From Anaerolineaceae bacterium UBA1415 (lineage in GTDB: Bacteria > Chloroflexota > Anaerolineae > Anaerolineales > Anaerolineaceae), in assembly GCA_002305635.1 (NCBI GenBank), contig DBPR01000008.1, positions 43,167-107,166 on the forward strand: 64,000 nt of DNA, in the 5' to 3' direction. The notes under the pieces were generated by a model. It was not told the DNA's origin. It worked only from the letters and a program-made list of their open reading frames with translations, and made no database searches. Shown here piece by piece: positions 50,001 to 59,322 of this stretch. Position 1 is the stretch's first letter. Each line of letters begins with the position of its first letter. Made by a program: the position numbers and the translations under genes.

Positions 50001-51020
50001 ATGACACAAACCATATCAAACCCAAGCTTACCCAACCTTGATGGCTATACTTTCAGGACTTTTCCGGGTGACCAATCTTTTCACGACATGCTCGCGGTTC
50101 TTGAACCGATCCAAGCCCAGGATTGGTATCCATATAAAGGCAGTAATTTCGAAGAGATCAAACACGATTACAGCAATCTCACTCATTTCGATATTCATCG
50201 CGACCTGGTCATCGCATTTAAAAATAACCAGCCGGTAGCCTACGGGAGAATATCCTGGGATATTGAACAACCTTCTCAAAATCGCATCTTTTATGCCGCT
50301 GTGTTTGTAAAACCTGAGTCCGAATTCTTCCCTCTTTATCAGGCGTTTTTGGATTGGTTCCATATCCGGGCACTGGAAATTTCAAAATCCCTGGCGCTTG
50401 CTCCAGCAAGCTTTATTAGTATCAGTGTATTCGAACAGGAGGAAGAATATATCAAAGCCACTAAAGCAAACGAATATGAAGTCGTTCGATATTTTTATAC
50501 AATGAAACGCGACCTAATTGATATTCCCGATCATCCGCTTCCAGATGGGTTCAAGGTCAAACCAGTCACTCCCGAGCAATATCGCCGCATCTACGACGCT
50601 ACAAACGAGGCATTCCGGGACCACTGGGGCCACGTTGAGCCAGAAGAGGGTGATTATGAAAAGTGGAAAGACGATCCTTTTTTCTTCACTCCCGGGATAT
50701 GGAAGGTTGCCTGGGACGGTGAAGAGGTTGCCGGAATGGTGCTCAACTTCATAAACAAAAACGAGAATAAAGCTACGGGAATCCAGACGGGTTGGGCCGA
50801 GAACATTGCCGTGCGAAGGCCCTGGCGTCGAAGAGGGCTCGCCAAAGCACTCGTCTGTCTTTCCATGAAAATGTTCAAAGAGATGGGCATGAGTGAAGTC
50901 AAGCTCATGGTTGACTCCGAAAGCCCCAGCGGTGCGAACAAGCTTTACCTTGACCTTGGTTACGTAGTCACGATCTCAAATGCGATTTTTCGCAAACCGC
51001 TTAAGCTTGAAGGAGGATAG
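50001..51020 (+). CDS. Double GNAT-domain acetyltransferase-like protein
   Basis: 339 residues. Two GNAT folds in tandem; only the second (about 175-335) keeps the acetyl-CoA loop, AENIAVRRPWRRRGLAKALV (about 263-282). The layout recalls MshD-type enzymes, but the substrate is unknown. GGGAG precedes the ATG, and an attenuator-like hairpin sits just upstream. The ABC-F gene begins 3 nt after its stop. Confidence 0.85.
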   Translation: MTQTISNPSLPNLDGYTFRTFPGDQSFHDMLAVLEPIQAQDWYPYKGSNFEEIKHDYSNLTHFDIHRDLVIAFKNNQPVAYGRISWDIEQPSQNRIFYAAVFVKPESEFFPLYQAFLDWFHIRALEISKSLALAPASFISISVFEQEEEYIKATKANEYEVVRYFYTMKRDLIDIPDHPLPDGFKVKPVTPEQYRRIYDATNEAFRDHWGHVEPEEGDYEKWKDDPFFFTPGIWKVAWDGEEVAGMVLNFINKNENKATGIQTGWAENIAVRRPWRRRGLAKALVCLSMKMFKEMGMSEVKLMVDSESPSGANKLYLDLGYVVTISNAIFRKPLKLEGG

Positions 51021-51023
51021 CAG

Positions 51024-52583
51024 ATGTTACAAGTCAATCGCATTTCAAAAAGTTTCGGACCTCACATAGTCTTGCGTGAGGTGACCTTTAATCTCAACGA
51101 CGGTGACCATGTTGGCCTGGTCGGTGCCAACGGCAGCGGCAAATCAACCCTGATGAAGATCCTTGCCGGCACCGATAAAGCGGATAGCGGTTCAATCGTC
51201 GTCTCAAGCGGTCAGTGGATCGGCTATCTGCCGCAGGACCCCAAAGCGAGCTACGGGAGTACCATCCGTGAATTGCTGATCAGCAATCAGCCTTGTTTTA
51301 CAGGTCATGGAACCAACGACTTTTCACTTAAAGATGAGGTCGAGGCGAAACGCATTCTTTCCGCGCTGGGTTTGAGCTACCTTGGTCTCGACACGCCTGT
51401 TGAACAGCTGAGCGGCGGTGAATCAACCCGCGCGCAGCTTGCCGGCTTGCTCCTACATCAGCCCGAGATATTGCTTCTGGACGAGCCCACCAACCATCTT
51501 GACATTCACGCGCTGGAATGGCTTGAGGACTTTATCAATTCTTACCGCGGAACTGTCCTGCTGATCTCTCACGACCGCCTCTTTCTCGATCGCACCATTA
51601 GCGCGGTCTATGAACTGGACGAAGACAAAGCGGGCATCCGTAAGATCCCGGGCAATTACAGCAATTATGCCGCCTTGCTTGCGCAGGAAAAGCAAAAAGC
51701 TTACGAGACCTGGAAGGATCAGGAAGCTGAGATCAGACGCCTGAAAGCCGATTGGATCAATACCGCAGAACAAGCCCGTTTTTCCGAAAGAAGCACGAAA
51801 GACTCCAAAATGCGCCGATACGCCAAAAAAGTGGCGAAAAAAGGGCTTGCCAAGAAGAAACGGCTTGAGCGTTATCTTGAAAGCCCGGAGCGGATTGAGA
51901 AGCCGATGGACAAATGGCGCATCAATATCAATTTCGCTGACACGGGGCACCAAAGCCAGCAGCTCCTGATCGCGGAGCAACTTAGCTTCGGCTATGGCAG
52001 CAAACCGCTGCTGGATGAGCTTGATCTGCATATCGCAGCCGGAGATCGCGTCGCGCTGGTTGGCGAAAATGGCTGCGGCAAAAGCACCCTGCTAAAAGTC
52101 TTGTTGGATAAGCTGAAACCGGATCAGGGAACTTATCGCTGGGGCAACAGCGTCGTCCTGGGATACATGCCCCAAAAGCAGGAAATTCTTGACCTTGATC
52201 TAACACCCATTGAACAGATCCAAAGGGTAAAGGGCATGAATCTCACCGAGGTCTATCATTTTTTGCATTACTTTTTGCTTGATGAACATCACACCAACCT
52301 GCCCTGCTCCGCCTTGAGCTTTGGTCAGCGGGCGCGCTTGTTACTGGCAAGATTGGTTGCTCAGGGCGCCAACTTTTTGGTGCTGGACGAACCGGTAAAC
52401 CATCTTGATATTCCTTCCAGGGAACAATTCGAAAAAGCGCTGGACGCTTTTAACGGAGGCATATTGCTGGTAGCGCACGACCGCGCCTTTATCGCCCGCA
52501 CCTGCAACCGGCTCTGGGAGTTGAAAGACGCCGCTATCCGCGATTCCGTCCCACCGCAGGAATGGTCACAAAGCGATGTCTAA
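51024..52583 (+). CDS. ABC-F family ribosome-associated ATPase
   Basis: 519 residues, two ABC domains and no membrane segment. Walker A GANGSGKST (about 36) and GENGCGKST (about 347); signatures LSGGESTRAQL and LSFGQRARLLL; Walker B ILLLDEPTNHLD and LVLDEPVNHLD. The linker (about 215-300) is basic and helical, as in proteins that reach into the ribosomal E site. Some members protect the ribosome from antibiotics, others act in translation; sequence alone does not decide. It is in an operon with the GNAT gene. Confidence 0.9.
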   Translation: MLQVNRISKSFGPHIVLREVTFNLNDGDHVGLVGANGSGKSTLMKILAGTDKADSGSIVVSSGQWIGYLPQDPKASYGSTIRELLISNQPCFTGHGTNDFSLKDEVEAKRILSALGLSYLGLDTPVEQLSGGESTRAQLAGLLLHQPEILLLDEPTNHLDIHALEWLEDFINSYRGTVLLISHDRLFLDRTISAVYELDEDKAGIRKIPGNYSNYAALLAQEKQKAYETWKDQEAEIRRLKADWINTAEQARFSERSTKDSKMRRYAKKVAKKGLAKKKRLERYLESPERIEKPMDKWRININFADTGHQSQQLLIAEQLSFGYGSKPLLDELDLHIAAGDRVALVGENGCGKSTLLKVLLDKLKPDQGTYRWGNSVVLGYMPQKQEILDLDLTPIEQIQRVKGMNLTEVYHFLHYFLLDEHHTNLPCSALSFGQRARLLLARLVAQGANFLVLDEPVNHLDIPSREQFEKALDAFNGGILLVAHDRAFIARTCNRLWELKDAAIRDSVPPQEWSQSDV

Positions 52584-52659
52584 AACGAGTTAATTAGATA
52601 CACTGCCATAACTTTTCATCTTCCTGCCAATAAAGGTACAATAGGGGCTGGAGAAAATC

Positions 52660-53781
52660 ATGTTCGAATTTACTGTTACAGCTACAGATGGACAGGCGCG
52701 CTGCGGCGAGTTCATCACTCCCCACGGCGTCCTGCAAACCCCGGTCTTCGCGCCCGTTGGAACCCTGGCGAACGTCAAAGCCATCACCCCCGTCCAACTT
52801 GAGGAACTCGGCGCCACGCTGGTGCTTTCGAACACCTATCACCTCTTTCTGCGCCCTGGCGACGAGCTCGTCCGCAAAATGGGCGGATTGCACAACTTCA
52901 TGCAATGGCACAAGCCGATGCTGACCGATTCGGGTGGTTTTCAGGTTTTCTCCCTGGCCAAAATGCGCAAAATTGATGACGATGGCGTCACCTTCCGGTC
53001 GCATATTGATGGTTCAACCCGCCGTCTCACCCCGGAAAGTTCGATTCAGATCCAGCAGAACCTTGGCGCGGACATCATCATGGCATTTGACGAATGCGCT
53101 GACCCCATCAATCGCCCCTATATCGAACAAGCCATGGAGCGCACGCACCGCTGGGCACGCCGCTGCCTGGAAGCCAAAACCCGTGACGACCAGGCGCTAT
53201 TTGGTATCGTCCAAGGTGGGATCTTTCACGATCTGCGGAAACGATCAGCCCGCGAGATCAGCTCTATGGGCTTCCCCGGGCACGCGATTGGCGGGCTTTC
53301 GGTTGGTGAGTCCAAAGAGGATATGTACGCGAGCATCGAAGTCGTCAATCAGGTTCTGCCCACCGAAAAGCCGCGTTACCTTATGGGCGTTGGCACGCCG
53401 GAAGACCTGATCGAAGGCGTCTTGCGTGGGGTAGACATTTTCGATTGCGTCCTGCCCACCCGCCTTGCGCGGCACCACAGCGCCATGACCCGTTTTGGCA
53501 GGCTCAACCTGATGAACGCGACCTTCGCTGAAGACGAACGCCCTATTGACGAAACCTGCGGCTGTTACACCTGCCGAACCTTCACCCGCGCCTACCTGCG
53601 CCACCTTATCGTCGCCAAAGAAATGCTCTCAGCCACGCTGCTTTCGATCCACAACCTGCATACCCTTGTTCAGTTGGCCAAAGATATGCGCGCTGCGATC
53701 AGTGAAGGGCGTATGCAGAGCTTCGCCGATGAGGTTATGGCTAATCTCAAAATCCCACGCACACCACAGAGGTACAAATGA
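52660..53781 (+). CDS. tgt: tRNA-guanine transglycosylase
   Basis: 373 residues. PVFAPVGTLANVKAITPVQL at the N-terminus, MLTDSGGFQVFSL with a catalytic Asp (about 90), FDCVLPTRLARH with the nucleophile Asp (about 263) and the zinc site CGCYTCRTFTRAYLRHL (about 301-318). It puts preQ1 or queuine into position 34 of tRNAs with GUN anticodons. GGAG precedes the ATG and a TACAAT box lies upstream. uppP overlaps its stop by 4 nt. Confidence 0.96.
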   Translation: MFEFTVTATDGQARCGEFITPHGVLQTPVFAPVGTLANVKAITPVQLEELGATLVLSNTYHLFLRPGDELVRKMGGLHNFMQWHKPMLTDSGGFQVFSLAKMRKIDDDGVTFRSHIDGSTRRLTPESSIQIQQNLGADIIMAFDECADPINRPYIEQAMERTHRWARRCLEAKTRDDQALFGIVQGGIFHDLRKRSAREISSMGFPGHAIGGLSVGESKEDMYASIEVVNQVLPTEKPRYLMGVGTPEDLIEGVLRGVDIFDCVLPTRLARHHSAMTRFGRLNLMNATFAEDERPIDETCGCYTCRTFTRAYLRHLIVAKEMLSATLLSIHNLHTLVQLAKDMRAAISEGRMQSFADEVMANLKIPRTPQRYK

Positions 53782-54599
53782 GTTTTTTCCAAGCCTTGAT
53801 CCAGGGTATCGTCCAGGGACTGACCGAGTTCCTGCCTGTTTCTTCTTCCGCCCATCTGGTGATCGTTCCCTACCTGCTCAACTGGAACCTTGACTCACAA
53901 AAAGCCTTCATCTTCAACGTCCTGGTGCAATTGGGCACGCTCGTTGCTGTCATAATTTATTTTTGGAAAGACCTGGTTAACATTGTTACAGCAGTCTTCC
54001 AGGGTCTGAAAGAAAAACAACCCTTCGTGAGCAGAGAACGACGCCTGGGTTGGTACATCATTCTGGGTACGATCCCGGCTGGTCTGGCAGGTCTAATCCT
54101 AAAAAGCAAAGTCGAAGAGGCCTTCAACAGCCCCACGCTGACGGCGATCTTGCTTTTTGTCACCGCAATTTTGTTAACTCTTGCTGAAATTCTGAGCAAA
54201 AAAGAAAAGGGCCTCGATCAGCTCACCTGGCTCGATTCGCTCGTGATCGGTCTTTTTCAGGCTTTGGCGATCTTCCCGGGAATTTCTCGCTCAGGTGCGA
54301 CTGTTTCGGGGGGCTTGTTCAAAGGCTACACCCGCGAAGCCGCAGCACGCTTCTCATTTTTGCTTTCGGTGCCGATCATGCTGGCAGCCGGCTTGCTTTC
54401 CATCCTCGACCTGGTCAAAGCGGATTTCTTCATGGACTTTTTGCCAACAATGATTTTTGGCTTTGTCATCGCCGGGATCATCGGCTATTTCTCGATCCGC
54501 TGGCTGTTGGGATATCTGAAAAAGAACTCGCTTTTTGGCTTCGCTCTCTATTGCGCCTTGCTTTCGATCGTGACTGTATTCGTGGCAGCTTTTCGTTGA
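53778..54599 (+). CDS. uppP: Undecaprenyl-diphosphatase
   Basis: 273 residues and about eight membrane helices. GIVQGLTEFLPVSSSAHL (about 10-27) and FPGISRSGATVSGG (about 165) are the BacA/UppP active-site motifs. It recycles undecaprenyl pyrophosphate to the carrier lipid for peptidoglycan synthesis and is linked with bacitracin tolerance. The ATGA overlap with tgt suggests co-translation. Confidence 0.95.
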   Translation: MSFFQALIQGIVQGLTEFLPVSSSAHLVIVPYLLNWNLDSQKAFIFNVLVQLGTLVAVIIYFWKDLVNIVTAVFQGLKEKQPFVSRERRLGWYIILGTIPAGLAGLILKSKVEEAFNSPTLTAILLFVTAILLTLAEILSKKEKGLDQLTWLDSLVIGLFQALAIFPGISRSGATVSGGLFKGYTREAAARFSFLLSVPIMLAAGLLSILDLVKADFFMDFLPTMIFGFVIAGIIGYFSIRWLLGYLKKNSLFGFALYCALLSIVTVFVAAFR

Positions 54600-54602
54600 G
54601 GC

Positions 54603-55418
54603 TTATTCAACACGGGCAAGATAAACACCGGTTTCTTTGCGAATTCTGATGCCGCCAAAGCGGTCAATCCGACGTTGGAAAAAGGCTCTCATTTCAGGAC
54701 GCCCTTCATTGCCAAGGTTTTCGACCACTAAAGGGGTTGAAAAGGCATAATTTGTCAGGAGATTGGCGTCCGTTACCCATAGATCACTGGTATAAAGATG
54801 TAGTTCGATCGTGGTAAACACTTCACGAAGCTGCTTCTCGCCGTTCATAAGGTTAAAAGCGCTCTCCATGCCATGCTTGCCGTTCAGGCGTTTTGAAAAT
54901 TTCCCCAACAGCAGATCAAGGTCCCGCATATGTTCCGGGCCATTTGTCGCGGCAATAAAAAGCGCTCCAGGTTTCATGACACGCCTGGCTTCCGCCAAAA
55001 CATGGGCGACCGAAGGCACGTGATAGAGCATGTGATTGGCGATCACAAGATCAAAACTCCCGTCAGCGAAAGCGATGTCCATGCTGTTCATCGTCAGATG
55101 AGCAAAGCGTTTATCGGAAGCCAACGCCAGATGCCCCTCCAAAGCCATACCGCAGGAAAGATCGGTCAAAAAGAAGCTGGCGCTCTCAGGCAGGCGAACG
55201 TAGCTGCCGCGCCACAGCGCGCAGCTACCGCAGCCGAGTTCAAGCACCTTCATCCCCGCTTTAATTCTGGCCAACTCCAGCACAAACTCATACCAGTTTT
55301 GCTGGCCCGTGCTAAAACGTTGGTGTAGCTGAATTCGGGACGATAAATTACCTGAGTTCTGATATTGCACATTGCTCAGGTAATCCGGGTCTGTTTTTAT
55401 TTTATTCAGGTCGGGCAT
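54603..55418 (-). CDS. Class I SAM-dependent methyltransferase
   Basis: 271 residues. KVLELGCGSCALW is motif I (about 53-65), FFLTDLSCGM holds the acidic residue of motif II, and FDLVIANHMLYHV is motif IV, as in UbiE/type 11 methyltransferases. The acceptor is unknown. It converges on uppP with 3 nt between stops; AAGGAAA precedes the ATG. Confidence 0.88.
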   Translation of the reverse strand: MPDLNKIKTDPDYLSNVQYQNSGNLSSRIQLHQRFSTGQQNWYEFVLELARIKAGMKVLELGCGSCALWRGSYVRLPESASFFLTDLSCGMALEGHLALASDKRFAHLTMNSMDIAFADGSFDLVIANHMLYHVPSVAHVLAEARRVMKPGALFIAATNGPEHMRDLDLLLGKFSKRLNGKHGMESAFNLMNGEKQLREVFTTIELHLYTSDLWVTDANLLTNYAFSTPLVVENLGNEGRPEMRAFFQRRIDRFGGIRIRKETGVYLARVE

Positions 55419-56125
55419 CTTTTTTCCTTGTTTTCTGCCCTAATTATACCTTTTCATTTTGGGGTTTTGCCTTTTTTAGGATTTTTCACTCCAGACCAAA
55501 TAGATAAGCGAAAAACTATATCTTTTAAAAATCAGCAATTCTCAGTATGAAATTTGTGTGGCTCGGATTTTCCTCTTCTCAAGTGAATGTTATCTAATTT
55601 TTGATCGGTAATCGACATGTGAGGACGATTTTTGGTGTAGAGGCGGGACCTGTGCGTGGCACGAAGTGCTAGGTACGCCGCACCCGCCCGTTGTCTGAAA
55701 TTGATAAAATGTTACTGGAATATAAAGGAATGCCAGAATGATGAACCCAGATAATCAAGGAATTCTATGTTTAATTTCCCAAACCAACGGGCGGACATAC
55801 CCTGACGGGCACAGGTGGCAGTCCGCCCTTACAATTGGCGTCCGAAACTCTGATTAATAAAAGTATGTCCAAAATATTCTGCTTCTTGGAATAAATCGAT
55901 GTTTGGGTATGTCCTGACATTGAGGGGACTATGCCATTGGCTTGATTTTTCAATACTGAAAATTGCTGTTAAAGATCATCCTTATGCCAATTTCGACTGT
56001 ATAATAATTGTTGATCGCTTATTGATTGGATAGTTAGCTCTACAACTTACATGGGTTTATCCCCGACAAGTTATCGATCAGCAGGAATAATCAATCTAAA
56101 ATCATCATAGACTTGGAGAAAAAAC
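55419..56125. repeat. Long intergenic region with two GC-rich hairpins
   Basis: About 700 nt without a believable gene. Hairpin 1 (55641-55690) has GGCGGG with CCCGCC arms and inner GTGCG/CGCAC. Hairpin 2 (55789-55828) has GGGCGGAC/GTCCGCCC arms. A TATAAT box at 55998-56003 may start transcription toward the LUD gene, leaving a leader of about 115 nt. The flanks are AT-rich. Confidence 0.6.
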
Positions 56126-56761
56126 ATGACACCCAAACAACAAAATTACAGGAACGCAGCACAGACCATCATCAGGAACCTCCAGAAACGCCAGATGGAA
56201 GGTTATTATTGCGAAACATCAAGCGAAGCGGTTGAGAAGGTACTATCCTTGATCCCGAATGGCTCCAGCATTGGCTGGGGAGGCTCGCAAACGCTCACGG
56301 AAACGGGACTGATTGAAGCTATAAAAAATGGAGATTACATGATCTTAGATCGTTTCTCGACCGATGATCCGATGAAAAGGCAAGAGATCTATACCCAGAT
56401 ATTCAACAGTGATTTTTACCTGATGAGCACGAACGCTATCACGATGGACGGCGAACTGGTCAATATCGACGGCACCGGCAACCGCGTCGCCTCCCTTTGC
56501 TTTGGCCCAAAGAACGTCATCATCGTTGCCGGTATGAACAAGGTGACCAGCGATCTGGAATGTGGTATCAAGCGCGCGCACAATGTGACGGCTCCAGCGA
56601 ATAACGTACGTTTCAACCGTAATACCCCGTGCGCCACCACCGGACGCTGTTCCAATTGCACCGCGGCTGATTGCATTTGTTCTCAGGTGGTCATAACCCG
56701 TTTTTCGGGCATGCCAGGGAGGATCAAAGTCGTCCTCGTTGGTGAAAACCTTGGTTGGTAA
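56126..56761 (+). CDS. LUD-domain (LutC/DUF162-like) protein
   Basis: 211 residues. SSIGWGGSQTLTETGLIEAI and DFYLMSTNAITMDGELVNIDG with GPKNVIIVAGMNK are the LUD fold marks. The C-terminus has a Cys cluster, TTGRCSNCTAADCICS (about 172-187), which may bind metal or a cluster. Related proteins act in lactate use, but no lutA or lutB lies nearby. GGAG precedes the ATG. Confidence 0.88.
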   Translation: MTPKQQNYRNAAQTIIRNLQKRQMEGYYCETSSEAVEKVLSLIPNGSSIGWGGSQTLTETGLIEAIKNGDYMILDRFSTDDPMKRQEIYTQIFNSDFYLMSTNAITMDGELVNIDGTGNRVASLCFGPKNVIIVAGMNKVTSDLECGIKRAHNVTAPANNVRFNRNTPCATTGRCSNCTAADCICSQVVITRFSGMPGRIKVVLVGENLGW

Positions 56762-57225
56762 AACCCTGTCAAAGGGCGAACGGGCTGTTCGCCTTTTCTT
56801 TTGATTGCCATTCCCCAGTTTGCTATTTCAAAAAGGATAATCTGGCTTTCGCCCGGGTCGCAATTCAACTCGAAAGAATTGCCAGAAGCAATGAACTGTC
56901 CTTCGAGATCGTAAAAGTTCATCCTTAGTGGAAAATTCAGATGTATGGGATCCGTCCGTCGGTGCCCAACCGCAATCCCATGACCGACATAGACAGCATT
57001 TCCAGGTTCCGCATAGGGTTGAATCCCTGCCAGGCGTGCGGCATTATTAAACAACTGCGCGCTTACTCCCGCAATTCGCAGCGAGTAGATCAGCGTGTAA
57101 CCCTGGATGAATTTATCAATAAGGCCAGATATCGATTGTGATAAAGAGAAACGCTGCCTGTTTGCTCTGATATAATCGCTGATATGTCCTTGAGTCAAAA
57201 GATCGTCATCATAGCTGACACGCAT
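56683..57225 (-). CDS. Uncertain ORF or gene remnant, unknown function
   Basis: 180 codons open on the minus strand, filling the 420-nt space between the LUD and phosphoesterase genes. The middle (about 70-150) looks protein-like in codon use and composition, with NFPLRMNFYDLEGQFIASGN. However the frame overlaps the ends of both neighbours, contains the LUD terminator (56774-56803), and has no Shine-Dalgarno at its only ATG. It could be a decayed gene. Confidence 0.3.
   Translation of the reverse strand: MRVSYDDDLLTQGHISDYIRANRQRFSLSQSISGLIDKFIQGYTLIYSLRIAGVSAQLFNNAARLAGIQPYAEPGNAVYVGHGIAVGHRRTDPIHLNFPLRMNFYDLEGQFIASGNSFELNCDPGESQIILFEIANWGMAIKRKGEQPVRPLTGFYQPRFSPTRTTLILPGMPEKRVMTT
56774..56803 (+). 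terminator. Terminator after the LUD gene
   Basis: GGCGAAC (56775-56781) pairs with GTTCGCC (56787-56793), followed by TTTTCTTTT. Confidence 0.85.
57171..57176 (+). promoter_or_regulatory. -10 box, leaderless start of the phosphoesterase gene
   Basis: TATAAT ends 7 nt before the ATG at 57184; no Shine-Dalgarno. Confidence 0.7.
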
Positions 57226-57762
57226 GTCGGGGATCGAACCAAAACGCTTGAGCCGGCTTTGCTTTCAGCCATTCGCGCGGAGGGGCCCGATCAGATCTTT
57301 CACGCTGGCGATGTTTGCAAGCGGAAAGTGATCGACGCGTTGGAAGAGATCGCCCCGACTTTGGCGGTACAGGGCAACCGCGATTGGTTTTTGGGATACA
57401 AACTGCCTAAAGACTATCAGTTGACGATAAACGGGCTGAAGGTGGTGCTCGCGCATGGGCATTTCAGCATCTGGCACTGGTTCTGGAATTATGTGCACCT
57501 TTTTTTCACACGCAGGATCAATGACCACCTTTTTTATCAACGCAAGCTGGCTAAACTCTACCCGGACGCGGATATCATCATCTATGGGCATTTGCATTAT
57601 CCATACGACGAAATGATGGACGGCAAACGCTTTCTCAACCCAGGCGTGGGTTACCCGGAATGGCGCAATAACTTCCGCCCGGCCTATATTGTTTTAACCA
57701 TTGATGCAGATGGCTGTTATTCGACTGCGATGCGCATTACCAGCCCAACCGCACAGGGATAA
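57184..57762 (+). CDS. YfcE-like metallophosphoesterase
   Basis: 192 residues. IIADTHVGDR, FHAGDVCKRK, VQGNRDWF, VLAHGHFS and IYGHLHYPYD are the five metal-site motifs of small calcineurin-like phosphodiesterases. The usual length is about 160-180. Substrate unknown. Confidence 0.92.
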   Translation: MSLSQKIVIIADTHVGDRTKTLEPALLSAIRAEGPDQIFHAGDVCKRKVIDALEEIAPTLAVQGNRDWFLGYKLPKDYQLTINGLKVVLAHGHFSIWHWFWNYVHLFFTRRINDHLFYQRKLAKLYPDADIIIYGHLHYPYDEMMDGKRFLNPGVGYPEWRNNFRPAYIVLTIDADGCYSTAMRITSPTAQG

Positions 57763-57763
57763 G

Positions 57764-57769
57764 TATAAT
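57764..57769 (+). promoter_or_regulatory. -10 box, leaderless start of the RNA methylase gene
   Basis: TATAAT ends 6 nt before the ATG at 57776, 1 nt after the upstream stop; no Shine-Dalgarno. Confidence 0.7.
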
Positions 57770-57775
57770 TGATCC

Positions 57776-58573
57776 ATGAACGCGCAAACCATCATCAGCT
57801 CACCCCAAAACAGCCAGATACAACTGGTGCGAAAACTATTGAGCCAAAGCAAAGCCCGCCAACGTGAGCAGGCTTTTGTGGCTGAAGGCGTGCGCCTGAT
57901 CCAGGATGGTCTACGATCCGGTTTCCCTGTGCGCTTGATCCTAAAAAAAGAAAACTCCAGTCCACTGACCGAGGAATTTGTGGCCGGGATCGCTCAGGAT
58001 CATTCGATCTCCGTCGTTCAGGACAAGCTTTTCGAGGAGCTCAGCGATACTGAAAATCCGCAAGGTTTGTTGGCAGTTTTCGGGATGTTCGAGCAAGCTT
58101 TGCCGAAGGAATTGACGTTTTTGGTGGTGCTTGACCAGATTCGTGATCCAGGCAATATGGGCACGATCCTGCGCTCTGCGGAAGCGGCTGGCGCGGAGGC
58201 TGTGTTACTGCCATCCGGCAATACCGATCCCTTTTCGCCAAAGGTTGTTCGCTCTGGCATGGGCGCGCATTTTCGCCTGCCGATCCTGCAATTGCCCTGG
58301 GAAGCGATTCAGGCTTTGGTTACCGGACTGCCGGTTTTCCATGCCGATATGGACGGCGAAAAAAGCTGCTGGCTGGCTGATTTTCAATCCCCTCTGGTGT
58401 TGCTGATCGGCGGCGAGGCGCAGGGGATCAGCCCGGAAGGTCAGAAACTGGCAACCAGTTCGGTACATATTCCGATGAAGGGTCAGACTGAATCGCTCAA
58501 TGCGGCTGTTTCAGCCAGCGTGTTGATGTTTGAAGTGATGCGTCAACGAACGCGCAACATAAATTCAAATTAA
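57776..58573 (+). CDS. SpoU/TrmH-type RNA 2'-O-methyltransferase
   Basis: 265 residues. An N-terminal substrate-binding domain (about 1-100) with QAFVAEGVRLI precedes the SPOUT knot: LDQIRDPGNMGTILRSAEAAG (motif 1, about 120-140), LIGGEAQGIS and IPMKGQTESLNAAVSASVLMF (motifs 2-3). It methylates a 2'-OH in rRNA or tRNA; the exact site is unknown. Confidence 0.92.
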   Translation: MNAQTIISSPQNSQIQLVRKLLSQSKARQREQAFVAEGVRLIQDGLRSGFPVRLILKKENSSPLTEEFVAGIAQDHSISVVQDKLFEELSDTENPQGLLAVFGMFEQALPKELTFLVVLDQIRDPGNMGTILRSAEAAGAEAVLLPSGNTDPFSPKVVRSGMGAHFRLPILQLPWEAIQALVTGLPVFHADMDGEKSCWLADFQSPLVLLIGGEAQGISPEGQKLATSSVHIPMKGQTESLNAAVSASVLMFEVMRQRTRNINSN

Positions 58574-59322
58574 TTCTCAGAAATTTCCTGGACCTGTTTG
58601 TAGTTGACGATGATGAGATTGGCGTCGCATTGACCGGTGATCTTTAGTTTCACAGGCGCTGAAAGCGGTTGATTGTTTTGGTCAAAGAGCTGAATGGTCA
58701 GGTTGTCTTCAGCAATTTGCCTGTTTTCCATTACGAATTCAAAGCCGGATTGACCGTATAGTTCCACATCGCCGGATTCACTTCTGAAATCAACCAGGCC
58801 TCCGCCGTAGGTACCGGTCAGGCGAACGATCAGCCCCAAAACGGGAGCCTCGCGCAGATCCCAGACCTCACCGCCAATAAAGAGATATTCTTCACAGCCA
58901 TACTGCGGGTGCAACAAGGCATTGGGGTAGCCCTCCGGCGTGCCGCGCAAGACAAAGGGCATCGATCTTGGCTGTTCGGTTGGCGTAGGGACATCGGTTG
59001 GGACGGTCGTGTGCGTTGGTTCGACAACGGCCGGTGGCGTTTCAGTCGCGGTAGGTTGGATGGTATCGACCACCGCCGGAGTGATGAAATAGTTTGGCGT
59101 CGCATCAGTTACCTGGGGTGGCGGCGTTACCTTGGGCTCAAAGGGAGAGGGTAAAACTCCGGTAAGCATCAGAATGACGATCCCGAGTACCACGATGATG
59201 AACAGCGCCGCGACAAAACCGCCACACCCGGATTTCTTCGGGGGTGGAGCGTCTACCCGACGAACTGCCATGGGGCGGTTCTGGACGGGTTGACGGGATT
59301 GTGGACGGCGGTTGTAGGTCAT
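58570..59322 (-). CDS. Membrane-anchored protein with Thr/Pro linker, unknown
   Basis: 250 residues. A basic, Pro-rich cytoplasmic part (about 1-35), one membrane helix (about 36-57), a Thr/Pro linker (to about 120) and an outside domain with YGCEEYLFIGGEVWDLR and VRLTGTYGGG, probably a beta sandwich. No family recognised. It overlaps the PpiC gene by ATGA, so the two envelope proteins are co-translated. Confidence 0.8.
   Translation of the reverse strand: MTYNRRPQSRQPVQNRPMAVRRVDAPPPKKSGCGGFVAALFIIVVLGIVILMLTGVLPSPFEPKVTPPPQVTDATPNYFITPAVVDTIQPTATETPPAVVEPTHTTVPTDVPTPTEQPRSMPFVLRGTPEGYPNALLHPQYGCEEYLFIGGEVWDLREAPVLGLIVRLTGTYGGGLVDFRSESGDVELYGQSGFEFVMENRQIAEDNLTIQLFDQNNQPLSAPVKLKITGQCDANLIIVNYKQVQEISEN

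Noticed and set aside
55771..55953. 60-codon minus-strand ORF in the long spacer
   Set aside because: It overlaps a hairpin repeat, has no ribosome site and no protein-like composition.
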